Source: an uncultured Prevotellaceae bacterium
Lineage (GTDB): Bacteria; Bacteroidota; Bacteroidia; Bacteroidales; Bacteroidaceae
Direction: 5' to 3'
NCBI GenBank assembly: GCA_900320585.1
Contig: ONSV01000042.1
Span: forward strand, 1-54,847
DNA: 54,847 nt
The position numbers and the translations under genes were made by a program. Shown here in pieces: positions 31,861-41,612 of this stretch. The notes below the pieces were generated by a model, which had not been told where the DNA came from, made no database searches, and saw only the letters and a program-made list of their open reading frames with translations. The first letter of the stretch is position 1. Every line of letters starts with the position of its first letter.

Positions 31861-32589
31861 ATGGGACAGAAAGTTAATCCAATAAGCAACCGTCTGGGAA
31901 TTATCAGAGGATGGGACTCGAATTGGTTCGGAGGCAAGAACTTCGGTGACAACCTGGTTGAAGACCAGAAAATCCGCAAGTACCTCAACGAGCGCCTCGC
32001 AAAGGCCAGCGTGTCGAAAATCGTCATCGAGCGCACGCTGAAACTCGTCACCATTACCATCTGCACAGCCCGTCCGGGCATCGTCATCGGTAAAGGTGGA
32101 CAGGACGTCGACAAACTCAAGGAAGAGTTGAAGAAAGTCTCCAACAAGGAGATCCAGATCAATATCTACGAAGTGAAGAAACCCGAGCTCGACGCTACTA
32201 TCGTGGCCAACTCCATCGCTCGCCAGGTGGAAGGCAAGATCGCTTACCGCCGCGCCATCAAGATGGCCATCGCCAACACCATGCGCGCAGGAGCAGAGGG
32301 CATCAAGGTTCAGATCACTGGCCGTCTCAATGGCGCCGAAATGGCACGCAAGGAAATGTACAAGGAAGGCAGAACGCCTCTGCATACTTTCCGCGCCGAC
32401 GTGGACTACTGCCAGGCCGAGGCACTGACCAAGGTGGGTATCCTTGGCATCAAAGTGTGGATCTGCCGTGGTGAGATTTACGGAAAAGTGGACCTCGCAC
32501 CCAACTTCGCCCAGGAAAAGCAGGGCGGACGCCAGGGAAATGGCGGGCGCAGAGACCGCGGTAACCGTAAGAGAAACAATAACCGTTAA
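31861..32589 (+). CDS. rpsC: 30S ribosomal protein S3
   Basis: 242-residue S3, part of the mRNA entry channel and helicase centre. The KH domain has [16 protein letters not shown] (GXXG loop GKGG), and the C-terminal domain has [15 protein letters not shown] basic, glycine/arginine/asparagine-rich tail of about 25 residues ends the protein. Confidence 0.97.
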   Translation: MGQKVNPISNRLGIIRGWDSNWFGGKNFGDNLVEDQKIRKYLNERLAKASVSKIVIERTLKLVTITICTARPGIVIGKGGQDVDKLKEELKKVSNKEIQINIYEVKKPELDATIVANSIARQVEGKIAYRRAIKMAIANTMRAGAEGIKVQITGRLNGAEMARKEMYKEGRTPLHTFRADVDYCQAEALTKVGILGIKVWICRGEIYGKVDLAPNFAQEKQGGRQGNGGRRDRGNRKRNNNR

Positions 32590-32603
32590 AATGTGAAGCT
32601 ACA

Positions 32604-33032
32604 ATGTTACAGCCAAAAAGAGTAAAATATAGAAGACCTCAGGATGGGCGCGGCCACAAAGGCAATGCTCATAGAGGAACCGAACTGGCTTTCGGCACAT
32701 ACGGCATCAAGACACTCGAGGCCAAGTGGATCGACAGCCGGCAGATCGAGGCTGCCCGTGTCGCCGTCAACAGATACATGCAGCGTGAGGGTCAGGTGTG
32801 GATCCGTATCTTCCCCGACAAACCCATCACCCGCAAGCCTGCCGACGTACGTATGGGTAAAGGTAAAGGTGACCCCGCCGGATGGGTGGCACCCGTCACT
32901 CCCGGACGAATCCTGTTTGAAGTAGAAGGCGTGAGTTTCGACATCGCCAAGGAGGCTCTCCGCCTCGCAGCACAGAAACTCCCCGTCAAGACTAAGTTTG
33001 TTGTAAGACGTGATTTCGATAAAAACGCATAA
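32604..33032 (+). CDS. rplP: 50S ribosomal protein L16
   Basis: 142-residue L16 that organises the A-site side of the peptidyl-transferase centre. The family motifs [35 protein letters not shown] and [13 protein letters not shown] are intact. It is 14 nt after rpsC and 3 nt before rpmC. Confidence 0.97.
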   Translation: MLQPKRVKYRRPQDGRGHKGNAHRGTELAFGTYGIKTLEAKWIDSRQIEAARVAVNRYMQREGQVWIRIFPDKPITRKPADVRMGKGKGDPAGWVAPVTPGRILFEVEGVSFDIAKEALRLAAQKLPVKTKFVVRRDFDKNA

Positions 33033-33035
33033 ACT

Positions 33036-33230
33036 ATGAAGATCAATGAAATAAAGGAACTCGCCACTGAGGACCTGGTAGAGAGACTCGAGGGCACTGT
33101 GGCCAAGCTGCAGCAGATGAAACTCAACCACGCCATCACTCCTCTGGAGAATCCATCACAGATAAAGTTGGTGCGCCGCGACATCGCTCGCATGAAGACC
33201 GAACTTCGTCAGAGAGAACTTAACAAATAA
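33036..33230 (+). CDS. rpmC: 50S ribosomal protein L29
   Basis: 64-residue helical-hairpin protein near the tunnel exit. The start [19 protein letters not shown] and the arginine-rich [15 protein letters not shown] near the C-terminus are typical. The gap from rplP is 3 nt. Confidence 0.95.
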   Translation: MKINEIKELATEDLVERLEGTVAKLQQMKLNHAITPLENPSQIKLVRRDIARMKTELRQRELNK

Positions 33231-33239
33231 CATGCTCAG

Positions 33240-33497
33240 ATGGAAACAAGAAATTTAAGAAAAACAAGAACGGGTGTGGTCATCAGCAACAAGATGGAGA
33301 AAACCATCGTCGTAGCAGCCAAGTTCAAGGAGATGCACCCCATCTACGGAAAGTTTGTGCAGAAAACCAAGAAATATCACGCACACGACGAGAATAACGA
33401 GGCAAATATTGGTGACACCGTGCTCATCATGGAAACCCGTCCCTTGAGTAAGACTAAGAGATGGAGATTGGTTCAAATAATCGAAAAAGCTAAGTAA
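33240..33497 (+). CDS. rpsQ: 30S ribosomal protein S17
   Basis: 85-residue OB-fold S17 that binds the 5' domain of 16S rRNA. The core is [21 protein letters not shown], then [32 protein letters not shown]. It lies 9 nt after rpmC and 2 nt before rplN. Confidence 0.96.
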   Translation: METRNLRKTRTGVVISNKMEKTIVVAAKFKEMHPIYGKFVQKTKKYHAHDENNEANIGDTVLIMETRPLSKTKRWRLVQIIEKAK

Positions 33498-33499
33498 TC

Positions 33500-33865
33500 A
33501 TGATACAGGCAGAATCAAGACTTACTGTTTGCGACAACAGCGGTGCTAAAGAGGCACTCTGCATCAGGGTGCTCGGTGGCACACGCCGTCGCTATGCAAG
33601 CGTGGGCGACATCATCGTCGTCGCCGTGAAAAACGTGATACCTTCAAGTGATTTGAAGAAAGGGGCCGTGTCGAAGGCACTCATCGTACGTACGAAAAAG
33701 GAAATCCGTCGCGCCGACGGTTCGTACATCCGCTTCGACGACAATGCCTGTGTGCTGCTTAACAATGCCGGCGAACTCCGCGGAAGCCGTATCTTCGGTC
33801 CTGTGGCTCGTGAGCTGCGCGCCGTCAACATGAAGGTGGTCTCACTCGCACCCGAGGTCCTTTAA
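33500..33865 (+). CDS. rplN: 50S ribosomal protein L14
   Basis: 121-residue L14 at the subunit interface, contacted by RsfS. It starts [19 protein letters not shown] and includes the loop [13 protein letters not shown]. It is the first gene of the spc-type cluster but only 2 nt from rpsQ, so S10 and spc genes are fused here. Confidence 0.97.
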   Translation: MIQAESRLTVCDNSGAKEALCIRVLGGTRRRYASVGDIIVVAVKNVIPSSDLKKGAVSKALIVRTKKEIRRADGSYIRFDDNACVLLNNAGELRGSRIFGPVARELRAVNMKVVSLAPEVL

Positions 33866-33886
33866 CATTTAAAAACGAGAAAACCT

Positions 33887-34207
33887 ATGGCAAAGTTACA
33901 TATCAAGAAAGGCGACAACGTGATCGTACTCGCCGGTGAGGACAAGGGCAAGACCGGTAAGGTGCTTAAGATGCTCATCGACAAGCAGCGCGCTATCGTG
34001 GAAGGCATCAACATCGTCTCGAAAAGCGCCAAGCCCTCGGCAAAGAACCCTCAGGGCGGCATCATCAAGGTAGAGGCACCTATCCACATCTCAAACCTGA
34101 GCCTTATCGACCCCAAGACACAGAAGCCCACCCGCATCGGTATCAAGGTCAATGAGGACGGCAAAAAAGTTCGCATCTCTAAAAAATCTGGAGAGGAGAT
34201 TAAATAA
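33887..34207 (+). CDS. rplX: 50S ribosomal protein L24
   Basis: 106-residue KOW-domain protein that starts large-subunit assembly. The KOW segment is [25 protein letters not shown], and the C-terminal half continues with [15 protein letters not shown]. The TAA overlaps the rplE ATG by one base. Confidence 0.96.
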   Translation: MAKLHIKKGDNVIVLAGEDKGKTGKVLKMLIDKQRAIVEGINIVSKSAKPSAKNPQGGIIKVEAPIHISNLSLIDPKTQKPTRIGIKVNEDGKKVRISKKSGEEIK

Positions 34208-34761
34208 TGAATACAGCACAATTAAAGAAAGAATACAACGAGAAAATAGCTCCTGCTCTCATGAAGCAGTTCAACTATACCTCGCCCATGCAGATTCCTG
34301 TGCTCAAGAAGATCGTCATCAACCAGGGACTTGGTGACGCCACCCAGGAGAAGAAAATCATCGACGTGGCCATCAATGAGCTCACTACCATCACCGGACA
34401 GAAAGCTGTGGCCACTTACTCCAAGAAGGACGTCGCCAACTTCAAGCTCCGCAAGAAGATGCCTATCGGCGTGATGGTCACTCTCCGCCGCGAGCGCATG
34501 TATGAGTTCCTCGAGAAACTCGTGCGCGTGGCTCTCCCGCGTATTCGCGACTTCAAGGGCATTGAGTCGAAACTCGACGGACGCGGTAACTACACCCTCG
34601 GCATCGAGGAGCAGATCATCTTCCCCGAGATCAACCTCGACACCATCGAGCGCATCCAGGGTATGAACATCACTTTCGTCACATCAGCCCAGACCGACGA
34701 GGAAGGCTATGCACTGCTCAAGGCCTTCGGTCTGCCGTTCAAAAACGCTAAAAACGCATAA
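34207..34761 (+). CDS. rplE: 50S ribosomal protein L5
   Basis: 184-residue L5, which anchors 5S rRNA and contacts the P-site tRNA. Signature segments are [17 protein letters not shown] and [25 protein letters not shown]. Its translation is probably coupled to rplX through the TAATG overlap. Confidence 0.97.
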   Translation: MNTAQLKKEYNEKIAPALMKQFNYTSPMQIPVLKKIVINQGLGDATQEKKIIDVAINELTTITGQKAVATYSKKDVANFKLRKKMPIGVMVTLRRERMYEFLEKLVRVALPRIRDFKGIESKLDGRGNYTLGIEEQIIFPEINLDTIERIQGMNITFVTSAQTDEEGYALLKAFGLPFKNAKNA

Positions 34762-34766
34762 TCACC

Positions 34767-35069
34767 ATGGCAAAAGAATCAATGAAGGCCCGTGAGGTCA
34801 AAAGAGCAAGGCTCGTGGCAAAGTATGCCGAGAAACGCGCCGCTCTTAAGAAAATCATCGCCACTTCAAACGACCCGATGGAGGCTTACGAGGCTGCCCG
34901 CAAACTGCAGAGCATCCCACGCAACGCCAACCCCATCCGCTTGCACAACCGTTGCAAGATCACCGGTCGTCCAAAGGGCTATATGCGACAGTTCGGACTC
35001 TCGCGTATCCAATTCCGCGAGATGGCCTCGGCTGGTCTCATCCCTGGCGTGAAGAAGGCAAGCTGGTAA
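34767..35069 (+). CDS. rpsN: 30S ribosomal protein S14
   Basis: 100-residue S14 of the long, zinc-free class: only one cysteine ([12 protein letters not shown]) is left where the zinc form has a CXXC pair. It ends [10 protein letters not shown] as expected. It is 5 nt after rplE and 64 nt before rpsH. Confidence 0.96.
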   Translation: MAKESMKAREVKRARLVAKYAEKRAALKKIIATSNDPMEAYEAARKLQSIPRNANPIRLHNRCKITGRPKGYMRQFGLSRIQFREMASAGLIPGVKKASW

Positions 35070-35133
35070 AGACAAGCTTCTATTTTATTTAATATTGTCG
35101 GGGGAGTCCCGATTAATTAAAAACATCACAAAT

Positions 35134-35529
35134 ATGACAGATCCAATAGCAGATTATCTGACGAGGCTCAGAAACGCCATCATGGCTCATCACCGTGTGG
35201 TCGAAATTCCTGCCTCAAACTTGAAGAAGGAAATCACCAAGATCCTCTTCGAGAAAGGCTACATCCTCAACTACAAGTTCATCGAGGATGGACCTCAGGG
35301 TACGATCAAGGTCGCTCTCAAGTATGACCCCGCGACCAAGACCAACGCCATCAAGAAACTCCAGAGAGTTTCCACTCCTGGTCTCCGGAAATACACCGGT
35401 TACAAGGACATGCCGAGAGTTATCAACGGACTGGGTATCGCTATCCTTTCCACATCAAAAGGTGTTATGACCAACAAAGAAGCCTCCGAGCTGAAAATCG
35501 GTGGTGAGGTGCTTTGCTACGTCTATTAA
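35134..35529 (+). CDS. rpsH: 30S ribosomal protein S8
   Basis: 131-residue S8, organiser of the 16S central domain. The ATG at 35134 (MTDPIADYLTRLRNAI) fits the family; an in-frame TTG 39 nt upstream is rejected. The C-terminal motif GIAILSTSKGVMTNKEA is present. In E. coli S8 represses this operon; no target site was recognised. Confidence 0.96.
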   Translation: MTDPIADYLTRLRNAIMAHHRVVEIPASNLKKEITKILFEKGYILNYKFIEDGPQGTIKVALKYDPATKTNAIKKLQRVSTPGLRKYTGYKDMPRVINGLGIAILSTSKGVMTNKEASELKIGGEVLCYVY

Positions 35530-35546
35530 TACAGGAGGAACGAATT

Positions 35547-36113
35547 ATGTCAAGAATAGGTAAATTGCCAATCGTCATTCCTGCAGGCGTAGAAGTAAAA
35601 CAGGACAAGGGCGTCATCACAGTGAAGGGCCCCAAAGGCGAGCTCTCACAGAAAGTAGACCCCTCCATCAACGTGAAAATCGAGAACGGTGAGATGGAAT
35701 TCTCCATCAACGAGGACAGCCCCGTCAACATCAAGCAGAAGCAGGCTTTCCACGGTCTCTACAGGGCACTGGTCAACAACATGGTTGTTGGCGTGAGCCA
35801 GGGATTCCAGAAGACCCTCGAACTCGTGGGCGTGGGATACCGCGTTTCCAACCAGGGCAACCTCATCGAGTTCTCACTCGGCTATACACACCCCATCTTC
35901 CTCATGCTGCCGCCAGAGGTGAAGGTGGAGACCAAGTCTGAGAGAAATCAGAACCCTGTCATCAACTTGGAGTCGTGCGACAAACAGTTGCTCGGACTCA
36001 TCTGTGCAAAAATTCGCTCTTTCCGCAAACCTGAGCCTTACAAGGGCAAGGGTATCCTGTTCAAGGGTGAGGTCATCCGCAGGAAGTCTGGTAAGTCGGC
36101 TTCAGCCAAGTAA
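35547..36113 (+). CDS. rplF: 50S ribosomal protein L6
   Basis: 188-residue L6 with two copies of the L6 alpha/beta fold and the C-terminal motif EPYKGKGILFKGEVIRRKSGKS near the sarcin-ricin loop. The ATG at 35547 (MSRIGKLP) is supported by AGGAGG at 35533-35538, one of the few strong Shine-Dalgarno sites in the window; an upstream in-frame ATG within rpsH is rejected. Confidence 0.97.
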   Translation: MSRIGKLPIVIPAGVEVKQDKGVITVKGPKGELSQKVDPSINVKIENGEMEFSINEDSPVNIKQKQAFHGLYRALVNNMVVGVSQGFQKTLELVGVGYRVSNQGNLIEFSLGYTHPIFLMLPPEVKVETKSERNQNPVINLESCDKQLLGLICAKIRSFRKPEPYKGKGILFKGEVIRRKSGKSASAK

Positions 36114-36131
36114 CTTTAATAATTTACGATT

Positions 36132-36551
36132 ATGACAACGAAAAAAGTAGAAAGACGAATTAAGATCAAATACAGAATCCGCAAGAGGGTCAATGGCACC
36201 GCCGAGCGCCCCCGTATGTCCGTGTTCCGCAGCAACAAGCAGATCTACGTGCAGATTGTGGACGACTCATGGTACAACACAGAGAAACCTTTCACCAGGA
36301 CTGTGAAGAAAAAGGGACAAATCGTAGAGGTGAAGTATTGCCCCAAAGGCAAGACTCTGGTCTCCGCATCGTCTATCGGACTCGAGGCCATGCCTAAGTC
36401 AAAGCAGGCCGAGAAGGTGGGCGAGCTCATCGCCGAGAAGGCAAAGGCCGCCGGCATCACCGCCGTGGTCTTCGACCGCAACGGATACCTCTATCATGGA
36501 AGAGTGAAACAACTGGCTGACGCAGCCCGTAAAGGTGGACTTAATTTCTAA
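36132..36551 (+). CDS. rplR: 50S ribosomal protein L18 with internal insertion
   Basis: 139-residue L18, binder of 5S rRNA. The conserved start ([38 protein letters not shown]) and end ([30 protein letters not shown]) are normal. Between VDD and GKTLVSASS there is an extra stretch of about 26 residues (roughly 46-71, starting SWYNTEKPF). Relatives I know are near 114 residues and have only two or three residues there. The insertion is in frame, has normal codon use, and lies in a turn between two strands. Confidence 0.95.
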   Translation: MTTKKVERRIKIKYRIRKRVNGTAERPRMSVFRSNKQIYVQIVDDSWYNTEKPFTRTVKKKGQIVEVKYCPKGKTLVSASSIGLEAMPKSKQAEKVGELIAEKAKAAGITAVVFDRNGYLYHGRVKQLADAARKGGLNF

Positions 36552-36557
36552 GCGATT

Positions 36558-37070
36558 ATGGCAATAAATAGAGTTAAAATCAACAGTGACGTAGAGTTAA
36601 AGGACCGCCTCGTGGCTATCAACCGTGTCACAAAGGTGACAAAGGGTGGACGTACGTTCACATTCGCTGCCATCGTCGTGGTAGGTGACGGAAATGGTGT
36701 CATCGGATGGGGTCTCGGCAAAGCAGGCGAGGTCACCGCAGCTATCGCAAAAGGCGTAGAGGCTGCTAAGAAAAACCTTGTGAAAGTGCCCGTGCTCAAG
36801 GGTACCATTCCTCATGAGATGGAAGTGGCCTATGGTGGCGCGAGAGTATTCCTCAAACCAGCAGCTCCTGGTACCGGAATGGTGGCAGGTGGTGCCATGC
36901 GTGCCGTGCTCGAGAGCGCAGGCGTGACGGATGTACTGGCCAAGTCGAAAGGCTCCTCCAACCCCCACAACCTCGTGAAGGCCACCATCAAGGCCCTCAG
37001 CGAGATGCGTGATGCTTATACCGTGGCCGGAAACCGCGGCGTTTCAATGCAAAAAGTTTTTAGAGGATAA
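36558..37070 (+). CDS. rpsE: 30S ribosomal protein S5
   Basis: 170-residue S5, at the mRNA entry and important for fidelity. The N-terminal double-stranded RNA-binding domain contains [24 protein letters not shown], with the spectinomycin-contact loop, and the C-terminal domain contains [15 protein letters not shown]. It is 6 nt after rplR. Confidence 0.97.
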   Translation: MAINRVKINSDVELKDRLVAINRVTKVTKGGRTFTFAAIVVVGDGNGVIGWGLGKAGEVTAAIAKGVEAAKKNLVKVPVLKGTIPHEMEVAYGGARVFLKPAAPGTGMVAGGAMRAVLESAGVTDVLAKSKGSSNPHNLVKATIKALSEMRDAYTVAGNRGVSMQKVFRG

Positions 37071-37084
37071 AAGGAGATATTGAA

Positions 37085-37261
37085 ATGGCTACTATAAAGA
37101 TCAAACAGATTAAGAGCAAGATCGGTTATCCCATCGACCAGAAGCGCACGCTCGAGGCCCTTGGACTGCACAGAATCTCACAGGTGGTGGAGAAGGAAGA
37201 CAACCCAACCATCAGGGGAATGATACGCAAAGTGCATCATCTGGTAACCATAGTTGAATAA
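37085..37261 (+). CDS. rpmD: 50S ribosomal protein L30
   Basis: 58-residue L30. It reads MATIKIKQIKSKIGYPIDQK and continues with the family segment LEALGLHRISQ and a C-terminal strand HLVTIVE. It is 14 nt after rpsE and 23 nt before rplO. Its length matches bacterial L30. Confidence 0.94.
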   Translation: MATIKIKQIKSKIGYPIDQKRTLEALGLHRISQVVEKEDNPTIRGMIRKVHHLVTIVE

Positions 37262-37284
37262 CGAACTAATAAAAGCAAAGAATC

Positions 37285-37731
37285 ATGAAATTGCATAACT
37301 TAAAGCCTGCTGCTGGCTCCACACACTCTCGTCGCCGTATCGGCAGAGGTCCGGGTTCGGGCCTCGGTGGTACCTCCACCCGTGGACACAAGGGTGCCAA
37401 GTCACGCTCTGGCTACAAGAGAAAAATCGGTTTCGAAGGTGGACAGATGCCTCTGCAGCGCCGAGTTCCTAAAGCCGGTTTCAAGAATATCAACCACAAG
37501 GAGTATTTTGCCGTCAACCTCTCCACTCTGCAGTCGCTCGCCGAGAAGAAGGGACTCGAGAAGGTGGGTATCGAGGAGCTCAAGGCCGCTGGCCTTACCA
37601 ATGGCAAGGAACTGGTTAAGATTCTTGGCAACGGTGAGCTGAAGGCTAAGCTCGACGTCACAGCAAACGCATTCTCTAAGACTGCCGAAGAGGCTATCAA
37701 GGCAGTTGGTGGTACCACAACTATAATCTAA
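37285..37731 (+). CDS. rplO: 50S ribosomal protein L15
   Basis: 148-residue L15, a late assembly protein with a long glycine/arginine-rich N-terminal extension (RRRIGRGPGSGLGGTSTRGHKGAKSRSG) and a globular C-terminal domain. It is 4 nt before secY, so the two are likely cotranslated. Confidence 0.96.
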   Translation: MKLHNLKPAAGSTHSRRRIGRGPGSGLGGTSTRGHKGAKSRSGYKRKIGFEGGQMPLQRRVPKAGFKNINHKEYFAVNLSTLQSLAEKKGLEKVGIEELKAAGLTNGKELVKILGNGELKAKLDVTANAFSKTAEEAIKAVGGTTTII

Positions 37732-37735
37732 GTAA

Positions 37736-39073
37736 ATGAAAAAGTTTATCGAGACACTGAAGAACATCTGGAAGGTGGAGGATTTGCGCCAGCGGGTCCT
37801 CATCACCATCCTGTTCACGGCAATTTACCGTTTCGGCTCCTTCGTCGTGCTTCCCGGCATCGACCCGAGCAAGTTGGAAAATCTGCAGTCACAAACCGAG
37901 GGCGGACTCATGTCACTCCTCGATATGTTCTCCGGTGGTGCATTTTCTAATGCGTCTATCTTCGCATTGGGAATCATGCCTTACATCTCTGCGTCGATCG
38001 TGATGCAGCTGCTCGCAGTGGCAGTGCCTTACTTCCAGAAGATGCAGCGTGAGGGCGAGAGCGGAAGGAAGAAAATCATGTGGTACACACGTGTGCTCAC
38101 AGTAGCCATCCTCGTGTTCCAGGCTCCTTCCTACCTCCTCAACCTCAAGGCTCAGTCGGCAGGGGCTCTCAACCCCTCCATCTCCTGGAACTGGTTCATG
38201 TGGACAGGACTCATCATCCTCGCTGCCGGCAGTATGTTCATCCTTTGGCTGGGTGAGCGCATCACGGACAAAGGCGTGGGCAACGGTATATCACTCATCA
38301 TTATGATTGGCATCATCGCCAGGCTGCCTCAGGCTTTCATGCAGGAGGTCACCTCGCGATTCACTGCCATCACTGGTGGTGGTCTGGTGATGTTCATCAT
38401 CGAGTTGCTCATCCTCTTCGCAGTGGTTTGTGCGGCTATTCTCCTTACGCAGGCAGTTCGCAAGGTTCCTGTGCAGTATGCCCGCCGTGTGCAGGGCAAC
38501 AAGACTTTTGGTGGAGCACGCCAGTATATCCCGCTGAAGCTCTTCGCCGCCAACGTGATGCCTATCATCTTTGCCCAGGCTCTGATGTTCATCCCATTGG
38601 CAATCGTCCAGTATTCGTCCAACAACACGAGCTATGTGATGAGGTCGCTCATGGACCACACCAGCCTGTTGTATAATGTGGTGTTCGCAGCACTCATCAT
38701 CGCGTTCACCTATTTCTACACAGCCATCACGCTCAACCCCACACAGATGGCCGAGGACATGAAGCGCAACAACGGATTCATCCCTGGAGTGAAGCCCGGC
38801 AAACCAACTGCCGACTACATCGACACCATCATGTCGCGTATCACTTTCCCAGGATCGCTCTTCATCGCATTCATCGCCATCATGCCGGCGCTCGCCGGAC
38901 TGCTCAACGTGCAACAGGGCTTCGCACAGTTCTTCGGCGGCACATCGCTGCTGATCCTCGTGGGTGTGGTCATCGACACGCTGCAGCAAATCCAGAGCCA
39001 CCTGATGATGCGCCACTACGACGGACTGCTCAACGCCGGCCACACACGTGGCAATGGCGTCTCGGCTTACTAA
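37736..39073 (+). CDS. secY: Protein translocase subunit SecY
   Basis: 445-residue channel protein of the Sec translocon with ten predicted membrane spans. It begins with a cytoplasmic helix and LITILFTAIYRFGSFVVLPGI; the plug region lies near LLDMFSGGAFSNASIFALGIMPYISASI. Cytoplasmic loop 5 carries the conserved basic segment before GGARQYIPLK. It functions with SecE (13197-13394) and SecA. Its place inside the spc cluster is standard. Confidence 0.97.
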   Translation: MKKFIETLKNIWKVEDLRQRVLITILFTAIYRFGSFVVLPGIDPSKLENLQSQTEGGLMSLLDMFSGGAFSNASIFALGIMPYISASIVMQLLAVAVPYFQKMQREGESGRKKIMWYTRVLTVAILVFQAPSYLLNLKAQSAGALNPSISWNWFMWTGLIILAAGSMFILWLGERITDKGVGNGISLIIMIGIIARLPQAFMQEVTSRFTAITGGGLVMFIIELLILFAVVCAAILLTQAVRKVPVQYARRVQGNKTFGGARQYIPLKLFAANVMPIIFAQALMFIPLAIVQYSSNNTSYVMRSLMDHTSLLYNVVFAALIIAFTYFYTAITLNPTQMAEDMKRNNGFIPGVKPGKPTADYIDTIMSRITFPGSLFIAFIAIMPALAGLLNVQQGFAQFFGGTSLLILVGVVIDTLQQIQSHLMMRHYDGLLNAGHTRGNGVSAY

Positions 39074-39080
39074 TCCTCAG

Positions 39081-39884
39081 ATGAGTATATTTCTCAAGAC
39101 TGAAGACGAAATCGAACTGATGAGGCGGGCTAACCGGCTTGTGGGCCGGACGCTCGCCGAATTGGCGCGACATATCAAGCCCGGAGTCAACACACTCCAA
39201 CTCGACAAGATAGCGGGGGAGTTCATCCGCGACCATGGGGCAATACCCACGTTCAAGAATTTCCCCAATCCCTATGGGGGACCATTCCCCGCAAATATCT
39301 GCACCTCGGTCAACGAGGTCGTGGTCCATGGCATTCCCAATGCCAAGACCGTGCTCCGCGAGGGCGACATCATCTCCATCGACTGCGGAACGCTGCTCGA
39401 TGGGTTCAATGGCGACTCTTGCTACACGTTCTGCGTAGGAGAGGTGAGCGCCGAGGTGCGACACCTGCTCACCACAACCTACGAGGCGCTTTACCTGGGC
39501 ATACAGGAGGCAGTTGCCGGAAACCATATCGGCGACATCGGCTCTGCCGTCCAAGACCATTGCGAGGCGCAGGGATACGGAGTGGTAAGGGAACTCACCG
39601 GACACGGTATCGGGCGCAAGATGCATGAGGACCCGATGGTGCCCAACTACGGCCGACGTGGCAACGGCACCCGTCTCAAGGCGGGCATGTGCATAGCCAT
39701 CGAGCCAATGATCACCATGGGCAACAAGGCTATCTCGCTGCTTCCCGACAGATGGTCGGTATGCACACGCGACGGAAAACCGGCAGCTCATTACGAGCAT
39801 ACCATCGCCATCAGGCAGGGAAAGGCCGAGATATTGTCTTCTTTCGACGAAATAGAAAACATAGTAGGTAAAATCAATCAGTAA
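39081..39884 (+). CDS. map: Methionine aminopeptidase, type I
   Basis: 267-residue M24A metallopeptidase that removes the initiator methionine from nascent chains. The metal ligands are D101, D112, H175, E208 and E239, and H83 is the catalytic histidine of VVHGIPN. The start at 39081, 7 nt after the secY stop, is preferred to an in-frame ATG inside secY. Its place between secY and infA is as in many bacteria. Confidence 0.95.
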   Translation: MSIFLKTEDEIELMRRANRLVGRTLAELARHIKPGVNTLQLDKIAGEFIRDHGAIPTFKNFPNPYGGPFPANICTSVNEVVVHGIPNAKTVLREGDIISIDCGTLLDGFNGDSCYTFCVGEVSAEVRHLLTTTYEALYLGIQEAVAGNHIGDIGSAVQDHCEAQGYGVVRELTGHGIGRKMHEDPMVPNYGRRGNGTRLKAGMCIAIEPMITMGNKAISLLPDRWSVCTRDGKPAAHYEHTIAIRQGKAEILSSFDEIENIVGKINQ

Positions 39885-39886
39885 AT

Positions 39887-40105
39887 ATGGCAAAGCAAGC
39901 CGCAATAGAGCAAGACGGAACAATCGTAGAGGCATTGTCGAACGCAATGTTCAGAGTGGAACTGGAGAATGGATGCCCCATCACGGCGCACATCTCAGGT
40001 AAAATGAGAATGCATTACATTAAAATCCTCCCCGGCGACAAGGTCAAGGTCGAGATGAGTCCTTACGACCTCACAAAAGGAAGGATAGTGTTTAGATACA
40101 AATAA
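39887..40105 (+). CDS. infA: Translation initiation factor IF-1
   Basis: 72-residue S1-like OB-fold protein that occupies the A site during initiation. The sequence [22 protein letters not shown] and the C-terminal [14 protein letters not shown] are diagnostic. It is 2 nt after map and 11 nt before rpmJ. Confidence 0.96.
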   Translation: MAKQAAIEQDGTIVEALSNAMFRVELENGCPITAHISGKMRMHYIKILPGDKVKVEMSPYDLTKGRIVFRYK

Positions 40106-40116
40106 TTTTTAGAGAT

Positions 40117-40233
40117 ATGAAGACAAGAGCATCAGTCAAGAAACGCACACCTGACTGCAAGATCGTACGCCGCAAAGGACGCCTTTTTGTCATCAACAAG
40201 AAGAACCCCAAGTACAAGCAGCGTCAGGGCTAA
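40117..40233 (+). CDS. rpmJ: 50S ribosomal protein L36
   Basis: 38-residue L36, [20 protein letters not shown] followed by a short strand and KYKQRQG. Of the four zinc ligands of the C+ form only one cysteine (C14) remains, so this is a zinc-free L36. A 65-nt gap separates it from rpsM. Confidence 0.92.
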   Translation: MKTRASVKKRTPDCKIVRRKGRLFVINKKNPKYKQRQG

Positions 40234-40298
40234 AAAAGTGCGTGGGCGCAATGCCCAAAACTAGTTTATCAATTTTTTAAATTTTTCAATCAAAATCA

Positions 40299-40679
40299 AT
40301 GGCAATAAGAATTGTTGGAGTAGATTTGCCCCAGAACAAGCGTGGCGAAATCGCATTGACCTACATCTACGGAATAGGTCGAAGTAGTTCAGCAAAGATA
40401 TTGGACAAGGCAGGCGTGAGCCGCGACCTGAAAGTCAACGAGTGGAGTGACGACCAGGCAGCCAAAATCCGTGAAATCATCGGCGCTGAATTCAAAGTGG
40501 AAGGTGACCTCAGGTCAGAAATCCAAATGAACATCAAGCGACTGATGGACATCGGCTGCTATAGAGGCGTCAGACATCGTAACGGTCTTCCGGTACGCGG
40601 ACAGAGCACCAAGAACAATGCCCGTACCCGTAAAGGAAAGAAGAAGACTGTTGCTAATAAGAAAAAGGCTACAAAGTAA
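40299..40679 (+). CDS. rpsM: 30S ribosomal protein S13
   Basis: 126-residue S13 of the small-subunit head, contacting the P-site tRNA with its tail. It has the core [17 protein letters not shown] and the C-terminal motif [22 protein letters not shown], then a lysine-rich tail. It opens the alpha cluster rpsM-rpsK-rpsD-rpoA-rplQ. Confidence 0.97.
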   Translation: MAIRIVGVDLPQNKRGEIALTYIYGIGRSSSAKILDKAGVSRDLKVNEWSDDQAAKIREIIGAEFKVEGDLRSEIQMNIKRLMDIGCYRGVRHRNGLPVRGQSTKNNARTRKGKKKTVANKKKATK

Positions 40680-40699
40680 TTAGGTAGAAAGTAAGAATT

Positions 40700-41089
40700 A
40701 TGGCAAAGAAAACAGTCACTTCGAAAAAGAGAAATGTAAAAGTTGATGCTCTCGGACAGCTTCATGTCCACAGCTCTTTCAACAATATTATCGTGTCTTT
40801 GGCCAATAGCGAGGGTCAGGTCATTTCATGGTCATCGGCCGGAAAAATGGGATTCCGCGGTTCAAAGAAAAATACTCCTTATGCTGCCCAGATGGCTGCA
40901 GAAGACTGCGCTAAGGTGGCCTACGACCTCGGTCTGAGGAAAGTGAAGGCCTATGTAAAGGGACCAGGCAACGGACGTGAGTCGGCCATCCGCGCTATCC
41001 ATGGCGCTGGCATCGAGGTCATCGAGATCATCGACGTCACCCCACTGCCACACAATGGCTGCCGTCCTCCAAAACGCCGCCGCGTGTAA
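40700..41089 (+). CDS. rpsK: 30S ribosomal protein S11
   Basis: 129-residue S11 of the platform, near the mRNA exit and anti-Shine-Dalgarno. Motifs [28 protein letters not shown] and the end [18 protein letters not shown] are intact. It lies 20 nt after rpsM and 61 nt before rpsD. Confidence 0.97.
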   Translation: MAKKTVTSKKRNVKVDALGQLHVHSSFNNIIVSLANSEGQVISWSSAGKMGFRGSKKNTPYAAQMAAEDCAKVAYDLGLRKVKAYVKGPGNGRESAIRAIHGAGIEVIEIIDVTPLPHNGCRPPKRRRV

Positions 41090-41150
41090 GCATATCCTCT
41101 GGCCTTGAACGCCAAGGCCTATTCAACAACAAAGCAATTTATTTTATATT

Positions 41151-41601
41151 ATGGCAAGATACATAGGACCGAAATCAAAAATCGCACGCCGTTTTGGAGA
41201 GCCCATCTTCGGCGCTGACAAAGTTTTGTCTAGGAGAAACTTCCCTCCTGGACAGCATGGCAATAACCGCCGCCGCAAGCAGTCGGAGTATGCTGTCATG
41301 CTGGCAGAGAAGCAGAACAGCTGCCAGGCAACTCGTAGGCCACAAGCACATCGTGGTCGATGGCAAGGTTGTCAACATTCCTTCTTACTCCGTGAAACCC
41401 GGTCAGATTATCGGAGTTCGCGAGAAATCAAAGTCTCTCGAGGTCATCGAGGCTGCACTCGCAGGATTCAACCACAGCAAGTATCCGTGGATTGAGTGGG
41501 ACGAGAACACCAAGAGTGGTAAGTTCCTCCACAAACCAGAGCGCGCCGACATCCCTGAGAATATCAAGGAGCAGTTAATCGTTGAGTTGTACTCTAAATA
41601 A
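41151..41601 (+). CDS. rpsD: 30S ribosomal protein S4, broken by an internal deletion
   Basis: S4 starts the assembly of the 16S 5' domain. The first frame codes residues 1-55 ([20 protein letters not shown], then [11 protein letters not shown]). The reading then shifts at about 41313-41320 to the next frame, where [31 protein letters not shown] leads to the normal C-terminus. About 51 conserved residues, including most of the segment between domain 1 and the S4 RNA-binding motif, are missing. Given the usual 201 residues the loss is about 155 nt. As drawn the gene would not work; an assembly error is likely, since the neighbours rpsK and rpoA are intact. Confidence 0.92.
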
Positions 41602-41612
41602 TCATTAAATTA

